A stretch of 64,000 bases of DNA. Source: Bubalus kerabau. Taxonomy: Eukaryota > Chordata > Mammalia > Artiodactyla > Bovidae. The notes below the pieces were generated by a model that searched no databases, was not told the DNA's origin, and saw only the letters and a program-made list of their open reading frames with translations. Where the stretch lies: NCBI RefSeq assembly GCF_029407905.1, contig NC_073628.1:46397501-46461500 (forward strand), in the 5' to 3' direction. The number at the start of each line of letters is the position of its first letter. Position 1 is the stretch's first letter. A program made the translations under genes and the position numbers. Below are positions 44,231 through 54,710 of the stretch, one piece after another.

Positions 44231-44922
44231 ATGTGAGAAGCGCTCTGCCAGGCCCAACAGGCGGAGTTTTCAGTCGAGAGATGCTGTAAGACTTGGTCAC
44301 TAATACAGATGCAACTACTACGTTTTCATGTACAAACACTATACTTGCGAGTGCTGTTTCCTTCATTTAATATTTCTATTCTAAATATATTATTTCATGC
44401 ACCGGGAGATGAAGAGGATGGTCAGGTCACATTTTAGCTTATCTTGTTCACCTACCTACAAAGTTATGCCACACAATTTTTGTGTGTATGGATGGGCATA
44501 TGACACTATGAAATATTTCAAGGTATTCTTCAAACAAACACTAATGAGGTTAATATGAATCATTAGGTATAAATGTGGAGCCCATAATGCTTCCTGAACA
44601 TCAGCTATTGCTATTCTTCTTGGCTCATAATCTTTGCTTTCTGGTATTGTAATTTATCTGTCTATTTAGGCCTTATCTTCCTCCTTTGAATAAAGTTCTT
44701 GAGTAATAGAAATCATCTCTCATACCTCATAATTGCTTCAACTCTTAGTATAATGTCATCCAATCATTCAAAAGGATGTTTCTATATACAAAGCATTGTG
44801 ATAACTCTGGAAAATAGATGGGAACATGATATTGTTCCTGGTACCAAGAAGCTTAAAACCTGAAAGGGAATAAGAGAATAAAATGTGCAAAAAAAGGTTA
44901 ACACATAAAATTAAGGAAAACT
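44231..44922. other. Intergenic stretch, nothing firm
   Basis: 44760-44890 faintly resembles the ancient repeat class seen at 14570-14700 (text around AAAGCATTGTGATAACTCTG). No gene. Confidence 0.35.
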
Positions 44923-44937
44923 AGAGATCAGTGTGTT

Positions 44938-45210
44938 CGGAGAAGGCAATGGCACCCTACTCCAGGACTCTTGCCTGGAGAATCCCATGCATGCAGGAGC
45001 CTGGTGGGCTGCAGTCCATGGGGTCGCTGAGAGTCGGACACGACTGAGCAACTTCACTTTCACTTTTCACTCTCATGCATTGGAGACAGAAATGGCCACC
45101 CACTCCAGTGTTCTTGCCTTGAGAATCCCAGGGACGGGGGAGCCTGGTGGGCTGCCGTCTATGGGGTTGCACATAGTCGGACACGACTGAAGCGACTTAG
45201 CAGCAGCAGC
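44938..45210 (+). mobile_element. BOV-A2 SINE (sense), 15-bp TSD
   Basis: Complete dimer from GGAGAAGGCAATGGCACCCT to the (AGC)n end. TSD AGAGATCAGTGTGTT at 44923-44937 and AGAGATCAATGTGTT at 45211-45225, one mismatch. Confidence 0.95.
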
Positions 45211-45225
45211 AGAGATCAATGTGTT

Positions 45226-46629
45226 AGTAGCAAATGTCTATGAATATCAAGAACGCAACATAAGTGTTTTTAAGCAGGCTCTTAAGAGAAAATATTATGC
45301 ATATAAAAGTGGAAATAAGAGTTGTATTTTGCAACTTGCAAAATGTAAATTGCAACTTGCAACTTGCAAATAGAGGAGTGCATTTGCAATTTTGAACACT
45401 TTCAAATAAAGCATTATTAAACAAATTTTGTATTTGTTTTTCCTTGGGAATTTGTGAATCATAATAAATGTATGGAGGAAGTAAGTGGTTCAAGGTTGGG
45501 GAGAGTATCGTATGAAATCAGTGCTTTTGAAAACTCAAATAGGTACCCAGGCAAGGTATAGGGATGACAGACTCTTCATTTGTCACTAGGTGACATATTA
45601 CATAGTGAATTAGCAAGCAAAAGGCTTTCCTTTTTAGCATTAAAATTGTTCTTCAATCATTCATTTATTTGTTTAATGAATGCATATTTATCAAATAGTT
45701 ATTTTGTGCCAAATATTATGGGTATAAACATGTGTCAAATAAAGTACCTGACCTCGAAAAAGATCACAATATTCAGGAAGATAAACATATAAACACAGTT
45801 ACAATATAGAATGATAAATGTTATAATCAAGAGAAATAAGAGCATGTTCCATTGGATTTTGGACTTTTCTACAAGTCCTTATATAAAGGTCATCTATAAT
45901 CTTTCCTCAATAGTCAAAGAAAGAAGTATAATGTGATCCAACACTTATCAAAGAAAACACGTGTGTTTTTGTAGGGGAGGGAGTAATTTAACTTCACTAA
46001 AGCTTAGTTTCTTCAGCTATAAAATGGAAATAATAAAAATGACAATAGAAAAATCTAGTGTGGCTTGTAAAAGCAGTTCTTAGAGATTTCAAATTCTTTT
46101 GGGCAAAATCTTGGTAATCAAATAAAATTACCTTTCAAAGCATATAGTAAGTGCTTACCATGTAGAATGTGCTCATGATATTAATTAGTCATTATTTACT
46201 CATAAAAGCTTTGTCTTTCCCGCTAAACTGTATGCTTCATGAGGGGAGAAGGAGTCCTTTCTATAAGATGACAAATTATCATTATCAAATGTAGCCTACC
46301 TCATCATAAAGGATATTAACTAAATTGTCATGTAGTTCTTATATTGTTCAAAAACACTTCTTGTATTTAATAAATATAATTTGTCTCATTTACAGTCACA
46401 TATGACCTTCAGAACATCTTTATCAACAGTTCTTAATAATGTTATTAGATGATCCTCTTTCTTTTTTTACAAATGAGATGATACATTATGTCACTCTTGA
46501 GGATTTAGGGTTTAGACAGAACCAGAACTGAAGCTTATGTCCAAGTCTTCTGACTTCAAGCCCAGTGCTCCTCCCAATATAAGCAGAGCTCTTAGCAAAT
46601 ATATCCCATGCTCAGTGCAGACAGGACAG
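45226..46629. other. AT-rich intergenic stretch
   Basis: Short local repeats of GCAACTTGCAA at about 45330-45368 (three copies). 45650-45840 may be an old L2/MIR-class remnant (TTATCAAATAGTTATTTTGTG). Nothing else. Confidence 0.4.
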
Positions 46630-46830
46630 TGATTTAGAGTAAGATAAGCATTGGATTATGTTTTAGCTTTGTGACTTTGAGTAATTTATTCCATCTAATT
46701 AAGTTTCAGTTTTTCTATGTGTAAAATGAAAAAAGTGATAGTATCAACTATGAAACGTACCAATGATTAAACAAGTTAATGTATATATAAAGTGTCTCGT
46801 TTAGAAAGTGCTCAGTGAGTATTTCTTCCA
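46630..46830 (+). mobile_element. MIR SINE (ancient)
   Basis: Readable MIR core: TTTTAGCTTTGTGACTTTGA, GTTTCAGTTTTTCTATGTG, AAAATGAAAAAAGTGATAGT, and an end like the MIR tail (AAAGTGCTCAGTGAGTATTT). Confidence 0.75.
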
Positions 46831-46907
46831 CCATTCTTGGTTAGATTTGACAACAAGAACATTAGGCAACATTCAAGAAATAAAAGGTATTGTTAGAAAG
46901 ATATTGA

Positions 46908-46938
46908 GGGTTAGGATTAGGGTTCCCTAACCCTAACC
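46908..46938. repeat. Telomere-like inverted repeat
   Basis: GGGTTAGGATTAGGGTT is directly followed by CCCTAACCCTAACC. The two halves pair as a 14-base stem (one mismatch) with a TT loop. It is the TTAGGG-to-CCCTAA orientation of two telomere ends joined, but only two to three units on each side. Confidence 0.85.
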
Positions 46939-47317
46939 TGTCCTAGGTCATCTAGTAGTTGACTTGGTTCACTGTTGACATTTTAATTCTCCCATATCTC
47001 TTCACTTAGCTCAGAAATTCTTTATATACAGTACCTGAGACTCTCTACCATCTAGCCCTGCCTCTCCTCACTCTCTGCCTTTCCCAAAGAAACCTGCCTG
47101 CTTTCCTTGACTACCCCTCCAGCAGCTCCCAGGGCCCAAAGTTTCTTGTTATCTCCAGCAGGTTCAAGCTCCGCTATTTCCAGGATTTGTTAATTACAAT
47201 GTTCCCATTAAGCACTCCCAGCTAAAGGCCATGCATGCAGTTTCCCTTGCAGATTTTAAGAACATCATTGATTTTATAAAGCCTGTGGTTGTTGTCATCC
47301 TTTAGATACCAACTGTT
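46939..47317. other. Intergenic stretch, nothing recognised
   Basis: No gene or clear repeat. Confidence 0.4.
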
Positions 47318-48189
47318 TATTTAACTTATATGCAGAGTACATCATGAGAAACGCTGGACTGGAAGAAACACAAACTGGAATCAAGATTGCCGGGAGAAAT
47401 ATCAATAACCTCAGATATGCAGATGACACCACCCTTATGGCAGAAAGTAAAGAGGAGCTAAAAGCCTCTTGATGAAAGTGAAAGTGGAGAGTGAAAAAGT
47501 TGGTGTAAAGCTCAACATTCAGAAAACAAAGATTATGGCATCTGGTCCCATCTCTTCATGGGAAATAGATGGGAAACAGTGGCAACAGTGTCAGACTTTA
47601 TTTTTCTAGGCTCCAAAATCACTACAGATGGTGACTGCAGCCATGAAATTAAAGGATGCTTACTCCTTGGAAGGAAAGTTATGACCAACCTAGACAGCAT
47701 ATTGAAAAGCAGAGACATTACTTTGCCAACAAAGGTTCATCTAGTCAAGGCTATGGTTTTTCCTGTGGTCATGTATGGATGTGAGAGTTGGACTGTGAAG
47801 AAGGCTGAGCGCCGAATGCTTTTGAACTGTGGTGTTGGAGAAGACTCTTGAGAGCCCCTTGGACTGCAAGGAGATCCAACTAGTCCATTCTGAAGGAGAT
47901 CAGCCCTGGGATTTCTTTGGAAGGAATGATGCTAAAGCTGAAACTCCAGTACTTTGGCCACCTTATGCGAAGAGTTGACTCACTGGAAAAGACTCTGATG
48001 CTGGGAGGGATTGGGGGCAAGAGGAGAAGGGGACGACAGAGGATGAGATGGCTGGATGGCATCACTGACCCGATGGACGTGAGTCTCAGTGAACTCCGGT
48101 AGTTTGTGATGGACAGGGAGGCCTGGCGTGCTGCGATTCATGGGGTCGCAAAGAGTCGGACACGACTGAGCGACTGATCTGATCTGAAC
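47318..48189 (+). mobile_element. BovB LINE 3' quarter (sense)
   Basis: From TTTATTTAACTTATATGCAG to the end ACTGAGCGACTGATCTGATC. The RT box YADDTTLMAES is encoded at about 47420-47450, but single-base losses (for example near 47462 and 47570) break the frame; open pieces at 47558-47851 and 47917-48102. The tail has (GATCT)n in place of (GAACT)n. Confidence 0.94.
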
Positions 48190-48205
48190 AAGGGTAAAAT
48201 TATGT

Positions 48206-48252
48206 GCGATGTCGCACAGAGTCAGACACGACTGAAGCGACATAGCGGCAGA
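48206..48252 (+). mobile_element. BOV-A2 tail fragment
   Basis: GTCGCACAGAGTCAGACACG then ACTGAAGCGACATAGCGGCAG; last ~47 bases of a BOV-A2 right after the BovB. Confidence 0.8.
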
Positions 48253-48553
48253 CTTGCCAGGTTAATTCAACAAAGACTGATTTTCACGCCCACAACGTAA
48301 TAGAGTGCCAAGTGCAGCTGGGATATGAAACGAGATAAAGTCTCCGCCTTCAGCAAATACCAGTATCATTTCTTTAAAAAAATGGCTGTGTAATGTAAAG
48401 GCAGGAATAGTTTCCTAATAGTTTATTAATATCAGTGATCTTCACTAGGAAAAACTGCAGAGCGCTAACTCACATTGACATCAAAGTTCACTCCCTGAAT
48501 CCAAATCAGTGCCAAAATAGGGCACCACCGTTTTCTACTCGATTTTCCTCATT

Positions 48554-48636
48554 CAGTTCAGTTCAGTCGCTCAGTCGTGTCCGACTCTGCGACCCCATGA
48601 ATTGCAGCTCGCCAGGCTTCCCTGTCCATCACAAAC
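48554..48636 (-). mobile_element. BovB 3' end fragment (antisense)
   Basis: TTCAGTTCAGTTCAGTCGCT through CCTGTCCATCACAAACTA. Confidence 0.9.
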
Positions 48637-48663
48637 TAATTACAGGGCTGTAATAGTATTTAA

Positions 48664-48860
48664 TGGGGCTCCCGTGATGGCTCAGTTGGTAAAGAATCCG
48701 CCTGCAATGCAGGAGACTCCGGTTCCATATCTGGGTTGGGAAGATACCCTGGAGAAGGGACAGGCTACCCACTCCAGTATTCTGGCCTGGAGAATCCCGG
48801 TTTCTCCAGGAAAAAGTTTATACAGTTTACGGGGTCGCAAAGAGTCGAGTGGGATCTCAG
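48664..48860 (+). mobile_element. Bov-tA SINE (sense)
   Basis: GGGGCTCCCGTGATGGCTCA head, CACTCCAGTATTCTGGCCTG core, GGGGTCGCAAAGAGTCGAGT tail; an internal stretch is lost. About 500 bases upstream of the FOLH1 start codon. Confidence 0.88.
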
Positions 48861-49119
48861 GTCCGAGAAAAAGTTCTTGAGAAATAATTTAGTCTACCAA
48901 CTAGCCTGGAAAATGTATTGTCCTAGACAGAAAAAAATAGAGGACCCTTCCATTGAATTCCGCTTGAAGCAGTTTTCTTTCTGTCCATAGGACTGTGGCC
49001 TGGGAGTGTAGAAAGGAGAAGCGTTTGTCCTTCGCTTCCTCCTTCCCTTTGTTCCTCCTTTTCCTTTCATTTTAAAATAAGGGCTAGAAATCCTCAAGCT
49101 AAACTTTTTCTCTTTTTTA

Positions 49120-49650
49120 AGCACCTCTCCGCGGAGTCGGGGTTTGCTCCGGGACGGCTCCTCCTCTCGCTCTCCCGGATTGGTTGAGAGTCGAGCGGAC
49201 CGAGTCTCGGGGCGGAATCCGCGGAGCCCGGGCGGGGAGCGCACTCCCGGCTGCCGGGCTGATCCGCGCGGGGCGGGGAAAGGCGCCCTTGCCCAGCCGC
49301 CCACGAGGCTGCAGCGGTGCCGCCGCAAGGTCCCGGAGGCCCCGCCGCCGCGCGCCGTGATGTGGAACCCGCTTCACGAAACCGACTCGGCCTCGGTGGC
49401 CTGGCGCCGTCCGCGCCGGCTCTGCGCGGGGGCCGTGGTGCTGGGCGCCGGCCTCTTCGTCCTCGGCTTCCTTTTAGGTACGAGGGGGAGGACCGGGGTC
49501 CGCGCCATGCTCGGCCCCCGCCCGCCCGGCTGCCCCGCGGCCCGCCGGGCTCCGGGGCCCCCTGCCGCGGGGGATACTGCTGCTGGGCTCCGGGGCGGGG
49601 ATCGGGCTGGGGGGCGTGCGGACCAGCTCCCGCGAGTTAGGTGGGACTTA
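49120..49650 (+). promoter_or_regulatory. FOLH1: FOLH1 CpG-island promoter and 5' UTR
   Basis: Abrupt change from AT-rich flank to a CpG-dense block spanning the 5' UTR, exon 1 and the start of intron 1. GC boxes of the GGGGCGGGG type occur (for example GGGGCGGGGAAAGG at about 49270-49283) and an inverted CCAAT box (GGATTGGTT) at about 49178-49186. No TATA box near a plausible start site. The GGATTGGTT element sits in a CTC-rich context also known from the human FOLH1 5' UTR, suggesting transcription starts upstream of it, about 49100-49160 (inference). Confidence 0.8.
49360..49477 (+). CDS. FOLH1: FOLH1 exon 1, glutamate carboxypeptidase II / PSMA
   Basis: Encodes residues 1-39 and the first base of codon 40. 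FOLH1 is a type II membrane zinc metallopeptidase of the M28 family that trims gamma-linked glutamates from dietary folate in the gut and cleaves N-acetylaspartylglutamate in nervous tissue. Seen here: a short cytoplasmic tail MWNPLHETDS with the M-x-x-x-L form of the internalisation signal known from human MWNLL, an Arg-rich stop (RRPRR, 16-20), and the start of the single membrane helix (LCAGAVVLGAGLFVLGFLLG, 21-40). The start is the only in-frame ATG, with G at -3. Donor is TTTTAG|GTACGAG. The alternative paralogue NAALAD2 differs strongly in this region, so FOLH1 is preferred. Confidence 0.96.
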
Positions 49651-50362
49651 GTTGCCGGGGACGGTGCACGTTTGCGTTCTGAACGGGCTGCTGTAGGACA
49701 GGCACCCAGGGTCAGGAGGAGAGTGCAGAAACCCTGAAACTGAACTTGAGAAAGTTCCACCGACGGCAGGCCTGCGAGAAATTGGCACCTTTCTGCAGGA
49801 TCTGGGGGGCATTTGCTAGGTTGTCCAAGAAGCTTTGTAAGAAACGACTCTTACCTCTTCGGGGTCTTTATCTAGTCTTGTGTACATTGAGGAGAGCGCT
49901 GAGCATTGCTTCTCAGGAGCCCCTTTCTCTCTTTTTGGAAGTAAGTAATAGAGGAACAGTTAGTAACTGGCTGACCTTATTGTCAGTGCTCTGAACAGAA
50001 CTTTAACAGCAGTGCTTTCAAGTTTTCCCCTGTGTACTAATTTGCAGACCTAACCCAACTCTCCAAGGTAATCAGGGAGCAACGCTGAGATTTTTCTTAA
50101 AGACTGAGCAACTTCTTCCTGACCTTGAGCAAGTGAGGAAGTCTCTTAGCCTCAGTTTGTCAATCTTTGAAAGAATAGTATCTGTAACTTACTGGGAATA
50201 GTAAATTGGCACTTTATTCTTTCCTGGTGAGGAGATGCTTCTAATTGTACTTCAATGCACAAGACTAGTGTAAGGTATCCCCAGGTAGTTTACCCCTACT
50301 ATGAATTCTGGGCTCTCTTTCTGGGATTTAGAAGACCAGGGCATAAACTTGCTAGGAATAGT

Positions 50363-50472
50363 AGTTTAGTCGCTAAGTCATGTCCGACTCTTGCAACCCC
50401 ATGGACAGAGGAGCCTGCCATGGGATTCTCCAGCGTAGAATACTGGAGTGGGCTGCCATTTTCTTCTCCAAT
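50363..50472 (-). mobile_element. Bov-tA/BOV-A fragment (antisense)
   Basis: TAGTCGCTAAGTCATGTCCG to GGGCTGCCATTTTCTTCTCC; internal deletion in the middle. Confidence 0.85.
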
Positions 50473-50686
50473 AAAACTGGCTCGAACTCAGTCTCTTTTT
50501 GCTTGCTTTGTGCCCTTTGAACCACATTGTGCTCATAACTAATGTGGATATCAGGGTTGCTGTGGGGCTTAGGTGAGATAAGTGTGCTCATTAAGGACAC
50601 CGGCCACCTTGAGTTTCACTTGTCTCAACTGAAAATGTGGGAAATTCACTCGGCAAGATTAGCACAAAGATTAGGATTTTATGTGT

Positions 50687-50916
50687 CTTTTTTTTTTTTT
50701 TGGCCACGATGGGTCTTGCTGTGCTCGAGCTTTCTAGTTGCCAGGAGTGGGGGTCACACGGCTCAACAGTTGGACCTCTTGGCTTCTAGGTTCAACAGTT
50801 GTGACACTGAGGCTTAGTTGCCCCTGGCATGTACAGTCTTCCCGAACCAGGGATCCAGCTTGTGTCCCCTGTGTTGGCAAGTGGATTCCCATCCACCGTA
50901 CCACCAGGGAAGTCTT
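50687..50916 (-). mobile_element. CHR/ART2-type tRNA-Glu SINE (antisense)
   Basis: Poly(T) start (about 50688-50701), GGCCACGATGGGTCTTGCTG body, and the tRNA-derived head complement at right (ACCGTACCACCAGGGAAGTC). No BOV-A portion. Confidence 0.85.
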
Positions 50917-50965
50917 CTCTGTCTTTTAGAAGCATTTTGTGCTTCTTAGTGTTGCCCTTGTGCTT

Positions 50966-51166
50966 CCCAGGTGGCTCAGTGGGTACAGAATCAACCTGCA
51001 ATGCAGGAGACTCAGGTTAAATCCCTGGGTTGGGAAGATCCCCTGGAGGAGGGCATGTCAACCCACTCCAGTATTCTTGCCTGGAGAACCCCGTGGACAG
51101 AGGAGATTGGTAGGCTACAGTCTACGGGGCTGTAAAGAGTCAGACACGACTGAAGCGACTGAGTGT
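50966..51166 (+). mobile_element. Bov-tA SINE (sense)
   Basis: TGCTTCCCAGGTGGCTCAGT head, CCAGTATTCTTGCCTGGAGA core, GTCAGACACGACTGAAGCGA tail. Confidence 0.92.
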
Positions 51167-52206
51167 GTACCCAGTGTTGCCCTGGCCCCATACAGTGGCT
51201 TACACAGAGTGCATTCTTTATTAATGTTAATTTTTCCCTAGGATTCTCTGCTCCTTTCCTCCCACAGCCTCCATCCTCTTTATCCAATTCATTTTTCAGA
51301 TCTCGATTCAAGCATTTCATCCCCCGTGTGCTCTGATCTTAAAGTCGTTTCCAAGTCCCTTTTTTCGTTTTTTAAACATACTGGTGGAACTGTATTTCCA
51401 TTTGCTGCCAACCGTTTATTTCAATACACATGTATATATGCATGTGTGTAGCATGTATGTGATTAATAATTGGAAAGCTCCATGAAAGCTAGCTGGGTGG
51501 TTTTGGTAACCATTTATGCACAAATCGTATCATTTAGCTGAATATCTGTCATGAAGCCAACTACAAGGGATCATGGTCTTGGGCGAACTGCCTGCCCGTT
51601 GCCTCTAGCCTCTGTCTTGCAGAGATGTTGGGTGTCTTGCAGTTTCATTGTAGCTCTCTGAAGTTGGACTTCTCAAGCCTGCCTTCAACTGGAAGCACAG
51701 AATATTTTATCACACTTTGTTTTAATGTCAGAACCAGAACAGATTACAAGACTGAATTGCCTTCAACTCTTTGAAATGATTTATGTACGTGAAATATATT
51801 CATAATTCATTAAACATCTACTAAATATTTCTTCTGGGTCAGCAGAGGAGTAGTCACTGGGGATAGAAGCTTGAAGGAGAAAGAAGGTGGATCTCCTTTC
51901 GGCTTTCCTTTTCCCCATTAGTTGAAGTGTATTTAATTTTAGTGCTAATATCATAAAGCATTTCTTAGAATAACAGCAATACATAATGAAATTGGATTAA
52001 AATATATTGTGACTGATTTGTAATTAAGTCTGTCTGCATGATTTTTTTTCCGATGGAGGTAGGCAAGAGAAAACTTTAGGAAATCTCAGTTAATGCCAGA
52101 GGTCATGGACAATTTGTGTTTTACATATGATAAATAAAATAATAAGGAAAAATATGCTCTGTCTGTAAGCTCATACCCCATTCCTATATTTGTTTGTCTT
52201 TTGCAG

Positions 52207-52312
52207 GATGGTTTATAAAGTCCTCCAATGAAGCTACTAACATTCCACAGCATAATGTAAAGAAAGCGTTTTTGGATGAGTTGAAAGCAGAGAACATCAA
52301 GACCTTCTTGTA
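52207..52312 (+). CDS. FOLH1: FOLH1 exon 2
   Basis: 106 bases that complete codon 40 (Gly) and run to the first two bases of codon 75 (Tyr). Encodes the end of the membrane helix (GWFIKSS), the stalk (NEATNIPQHNVKK) and the start of the extracellular protease-domain N-lobe (AFLDELKAENIKTFL), which in the human enzyme begins at about residue 57. The acceptor is TTTTGCAG|GATGG and the donor TTGTA|GTAAGC. At position 51 the human protein has an N-glycosylation sequon (Asn-Ile-Thr); here the tripeptide is Asn-Ile-Pro, so the site is absent. Length and phase match the human exon. Confidence 0.96.
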
Positions 52313-52594
52313 GTAAGCAGATACTTCGAAGTTTATATCAAGTTGAAAAATTTTGTTATTCTGTTTAGAAGCTTGATCCATTATTTCATAAACAGAAACT
52401 GACTTTAAAAAAAAGTCTTATTATTGAAGATCTTGTATCACATTTCATCTCAAAAGGATGGTACCCTCAGCTGAACTTTATCATGATAGATGTTTTAAAG
52501 TAGGTGTCAGCATACTTTTCCTGTAAAGAGCCAGCTTAAAACATAGTTTGCTGACTCCTGTTTTAGAGGAAGATAATGTATTTAAGTCAAAAGA

Positions 52595-52765
52595 ATAAAT
52601 TTGGACTTTGAAGTCGGACATTGACAAGTTTAAATTCCATCTTTGCCTATTGATATTAACATAACTTTGAGTGAATATGTAACCTTCCTGAGCTTTCATT
52701 TTCACATCTGTAAAATGGGAATAGTGATACTGTTATGATGAGCATGAAATTAGAGAGCATATGTG
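52595..52765 (+). mobile_element. MIR SINE (ancient)
   Basis: GGACTTTGAAGTCGGACATT, TTTCATTTTCACATCTGTAA, AATGGGAATAGTGATACTG: a well-preserved MIR core and 3' part. Confidence 0.82.
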
Positions 52766-52978
52766 TGACCTAGTGTAAAAACCTGCTGTCTATTTCCTGA
52801 AATAGCTATCCCTGGTATGGAGAAAAAGAGTAAATGAATAAATTTAAAAGGTATTTGCAAGACAACTAAAAATAAAACACTTTTATTGAGTAATTGATTG
52901 GAATACTTAGACTCTTTCAAAACAAAATACTTGAAGTCCTGATAATGATTAAAGGATTCCTTTATGAATGCAAGTTAT

Positions 52979-53258
52979 GCTATGCTATGCTATGCTAAGT
53001 CACTTCAGTCGTGTCCGACTCTGTGCGACCCCATAGACGGCAGCCCACCAGGCTCCGTCGTCCCTGGGATTCTCCAGGCAAGAATACTGGAGTGGGTTGC
53101 TATTTCCTTCTCCAGTGCATGAAAGAGAAAAGTGAAAGTGAAGTCACTCAGTCGTGTCCGACTCTTAGCGACCCCATGGACTGCAGCCTACCAGGCTCCT
53201 CCGTCCATGGGATTTTCCAGGCAAAAGTACTGGAGTGGGGTGCCATTGCCTTCTCCAG
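52979..53258 (-). mobile_element. BOV-A2 SINE (antisense), 10-bp TSD
   Basis: Starts with (TGCTA)4 at 52979-52998, then GTCACTTCAGTCGTGTCCGA; both monomers and linker present. TSD TGCAAGTTAT at 52969-52978 and 53259-53268. Confidence 0.94.
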
Positions 53259-53311
53259 TGCAAGTTATAATTTTATATAAAAACAGGCAAGTGAACAGAT
53301 AGATAGATAGG

Positions 53312-53478
53312 CAATGCAGCAGACCTGGGTTTGATCCCTTTGTTGGGAAGATCCCCTGGAGAAGGGAATGACTACATTTTCCAATATCTTGTCTAGAGAA
53401 TTTATGGATAGAAGAGCCTGGTGGGCTGCAGTCCATGGGATCTCAAGGAGTTGGACATAACGAGGCAACTAACACCAG
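53312..53478 (+). mobile_element. Bov-tA SINE fragment (sense)
   Basis: Begins within the tRNA-derived head (GGCAATGCAGCAGACCTGGG) right after an (AGAT)n run at 53297-53311; diverged core; tail GGAGTTGGACATAACGAGGC. Confidence 0.85.
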
Positions 53479-53740
53479 AGAGAATATACACATAGTCTTT
53501 AAAATTAAAACTATGAATAAAATTTGCTAGGGCATCTGTCAAGTCTTTATAAGGGCCATTTCTGGTGAGAGATATGGAATTAAAAAAATTTTTTTGTGGA
53601 AATTTTTCTGCCTCTTGCATGTCTTTTACTGTAGTTATGTATAATAGATGTAATGAAAGTGGAAGTCTGGCTAGACATAATCTTCACTCCTAGACAGGTG
53701 CTACCTCTGCTTCCTTTTTTCTTTTCTGACCTGTGACACG

Positions 53741-53892
53741 GTTGTTGTTATTCAGTCGCCAAGTCGTGTCTGACTCTTTGGGACCCCATAGACAGCAGCA
53801 CGCCAGGCTTCCTTGTCCTTCACTATCTCCCGGAGTTTGCTCAAACTTATGTCCATTGAGTCAATGATGCCATCCAACCATCTCATCCTCTG
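53741..53892 (-). mobile_element. BovB 3' end fragment (antisense)
   Basis: GTTGTTGTTATTCAGTCGCC through CCATCCAACCATCTCATCCT. Confidence 0.88.
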
Positions 53893-54029
53893 TGACATGG
53901 AGTGGCCAGCAAAGAAGAAAAATGAATACCTTCTCACTTTCTGGGCCCTCAGCTTTTTGCTTATTCTCCATGGCCTTGACCAAGATCTTCTGTTTATGTT
54001 GCCAAAATCTTGCCTCTCTGTGTACCGAT

Positions 54030-54710
54030 GATGAACAGGAATATGGAGACAGTTATGGAGGAGGAAAGAGTGACTTTATTTCTTTGGCAGGCAGAGGGGG
54101 AGTACCTCAAGAACTGTGCTTCTCTCCCTGGAGAATAGTATAGTGTATAGGGTTAGTCGCTCAGTCCTGTCCGACTTTGTGACCCCATGGACTATAACCT
54201 GCCAGGATCCTCTGTCCATGGGGATTCTCCAGGCACAAATATCGGAGTGGGTAATGATTTCCTCCTCCAGGGGATCTTCCCAACCCAGGAATCGAACTCG
54301 GGTCTCCTGCCTTGTAGGCGGACTCTTTACCATCTGAGCCACCAGGGAAGCCCTGGAGAATGGAAGAGGTTGAATAGTCAGATAGGGTTATGTGACAAGG
54401 ATCAAGGTATTAGCATTCTTCTGCAAACTGACAAGGTTAGGATGTGTACAGGGTCTCATGTGGTTGGGTCTCCTAAACTTGATGAGTTTTTCTGGTTCCT
54501 TTAATCTCACCATATTTCAGGTGGTTTCCTGGCTGTTCCTCTCTTAATTAGCAGCTGTTTGAGTCTGCACTTTGGAACTCAGGGAAGGTCATGAAGGTAG
54601 AGTCTTGCCTAGAGAAGTGGGGGACAAAAAGGCCTCCATGCCTGAAACCCCGCAGGGCCCTGCTTGGCATCATTTAGAACTCAAGAATTTTCACCATTAA
54701 CACAAAAAGA
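54030..54710 (-). mobile_element. Retroviral LTR (antisense), split by a SINE
   Basis: LTR-like block related to the LTR at 55986-56790: GGAACTCAGGGAAGGTCATG here (about 54571) matches GGAACTCAGGGAAGGCCTAG there (about 56475), and later segments run in parallel. Same strand. Interrupted by the Bov-tA at 54137-54350. Outer edges not fixed. Confidence 0.55.
54137..54350 (-). mobile_element. Bov-tA SINE (antisense), nested in LTR, 11-bp TSD
   Basis: Tail GTCGCTCAGTCCTGTCCGAC, core ACAAATATCGGAGTGGGTAA, head GAGCCACCAGGGAAG. TSD CCCTGGAGAAT at 54126-54136 and 54351-54361. Confidence 0.93.

Larger units (their letters stand above)
49478..52206 (+). other. FOLH1: FOLH1 intron 1
   Basis: 2.7 kb GT-AG intron. 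The first ~170 bases belong to the CpG island. Contains SINEs at 50363-50472, 50687-50916 and 50966-51166 and a weak MIR at about 50100-50200 (GACCTTGAGCAAGTGAGGAA, CTTAGCCTCAGTTTGTCAAT). The acceptor has a good pyrimidine tract ending TTTGTCTTTTGCAG. Confidence 0.9.

Noticed and set aside
49374..49760. 128-codon antisense frame over FOLH1 exon 1
   Set aside because: Arg/Pro/Ala-rich frame typical of the shadow strand of a CpG island; no independent support.
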